Origin: Bifidobacterium breve
GTDB taxonomy: Bacteria; Actinomycetota; Actinomycetes; Nanopelagicales; Nanopelagicaceae
Assembly: GCA_945860275.1 (NCBI GenBank)
Contig: CAMAPN010000005.1
Span: 1 to 55,218 of the forward strand
Length of the DNA stretch: 55,218 bases
Reading direction: 5' to 3'
The notes beneath the pieces are model-generated. The model did no database searches, was not told the origin of the DNA, and worked only from the letters and a program-made list of their open reading frames with translations. This document shows, one piece after another, positions 55,209-55,218 of the stretch. Within the stretch, counting starts at the first letter, position 1, and each line of letters starts with the position of its first letter. The position numbers and the translations under genes were made by a program.

Positions 55209-55218
55209 CGCTCAACCC

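Noticed and set aside
1-55218. Mobile element, prophage, defence or secondary-metabolite system
   Set aside because: No transposase, integrase, terminal repeats or unusual gene blocks; the order is conserved housekeeping throughout.

Overview
The window is a densely packed chromosomal segment of an actinomycete with moderate GC (roughly half by eye, not computed). The evidence is gene content and order: an ANTAR response regulator next to pyruvate kinase, a his-trp supercluster using a PriA-type isomerase, SepF/YggT/YggS/PgeF behind ftsZ, a large eukaryote-like IleRS under an ultrashort-Stem-I T-box, and MraZ driving a dcw cluster without ftsA. From memory the order closely follows the Streptomyces coelicolor SCO2008-SCO2098 region. 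Very short gaps, many ATGA/TAATG overlaps and modest GC suggest a streamlined free-living actinomycete, perhaps an aquatic Nanopelagicales-like lineage. That placement is a guess.

Layout, left to right; almost everything is on the minus strand and so is transcribed right to left. (1) 1-2762: start of a branched-chain amino-acid binding lipoprotein, pdtaR-like regulator, tRNA-Leu(CAA), pyk. (2) 2803-8776: gltD and gltB. (3) 8900-22084: VIT transporter, lgt, DsbA-like and MauE-like redox pair, then trpA-B-C, two small membrane proteins, trpE, hisI-F-priA-H-B-C-D. (4) 22119-27986: dnaE (main replicase), rluD, lspA, and a DksA/TraR zinc-finger protein with a lysine-rich tail. (5) 28091-31465: T-box plus ileS, on the plus strand. 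(6) 31470-48714: yggT, sepF, yggS, pgeF, ftsZ, ftsQ, murC, murG, ftsW, murD, mraY, murF, murE, ftsI, ftsL-like, rsmH, mraZ and its promoter with four MraZ-type boxes. (7) 48815-55208: a flavin reductase (plus strand), nnrD, a DUF3040 protein, dinB, and a dnaE2-like polymerase running to the right edge.

The genes form coherent modules. gltBD supplies glutamate for the his and trp pathways. PriA probably serves both pathways, consistent with no trpF in the window; hisG, hisE, trpD and trpG are also absent and must lie elsewhere. Lgt and LspA process lipoproteins such as the one at the left edge. The dcw genes build lipid II and the septum, with SepF replacing FtsA as the probable FtsZ membrane anchor.

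I found no mobile element, CRISPR array, toxin-antitoxin or defence system. The most notable points are fine-scale: a tRNA-Leu lacking the long variable arm, a regulator whose start codon lies one base after that tRNA, an lspA gene that seems to start at ATT, a complete-looking translational ileS T-box, four phased MraZ boxes over the mraZ promoter, and a DnaE2-like polymerase with a degenerate PHP site overlapping a catalytically intact DinB.
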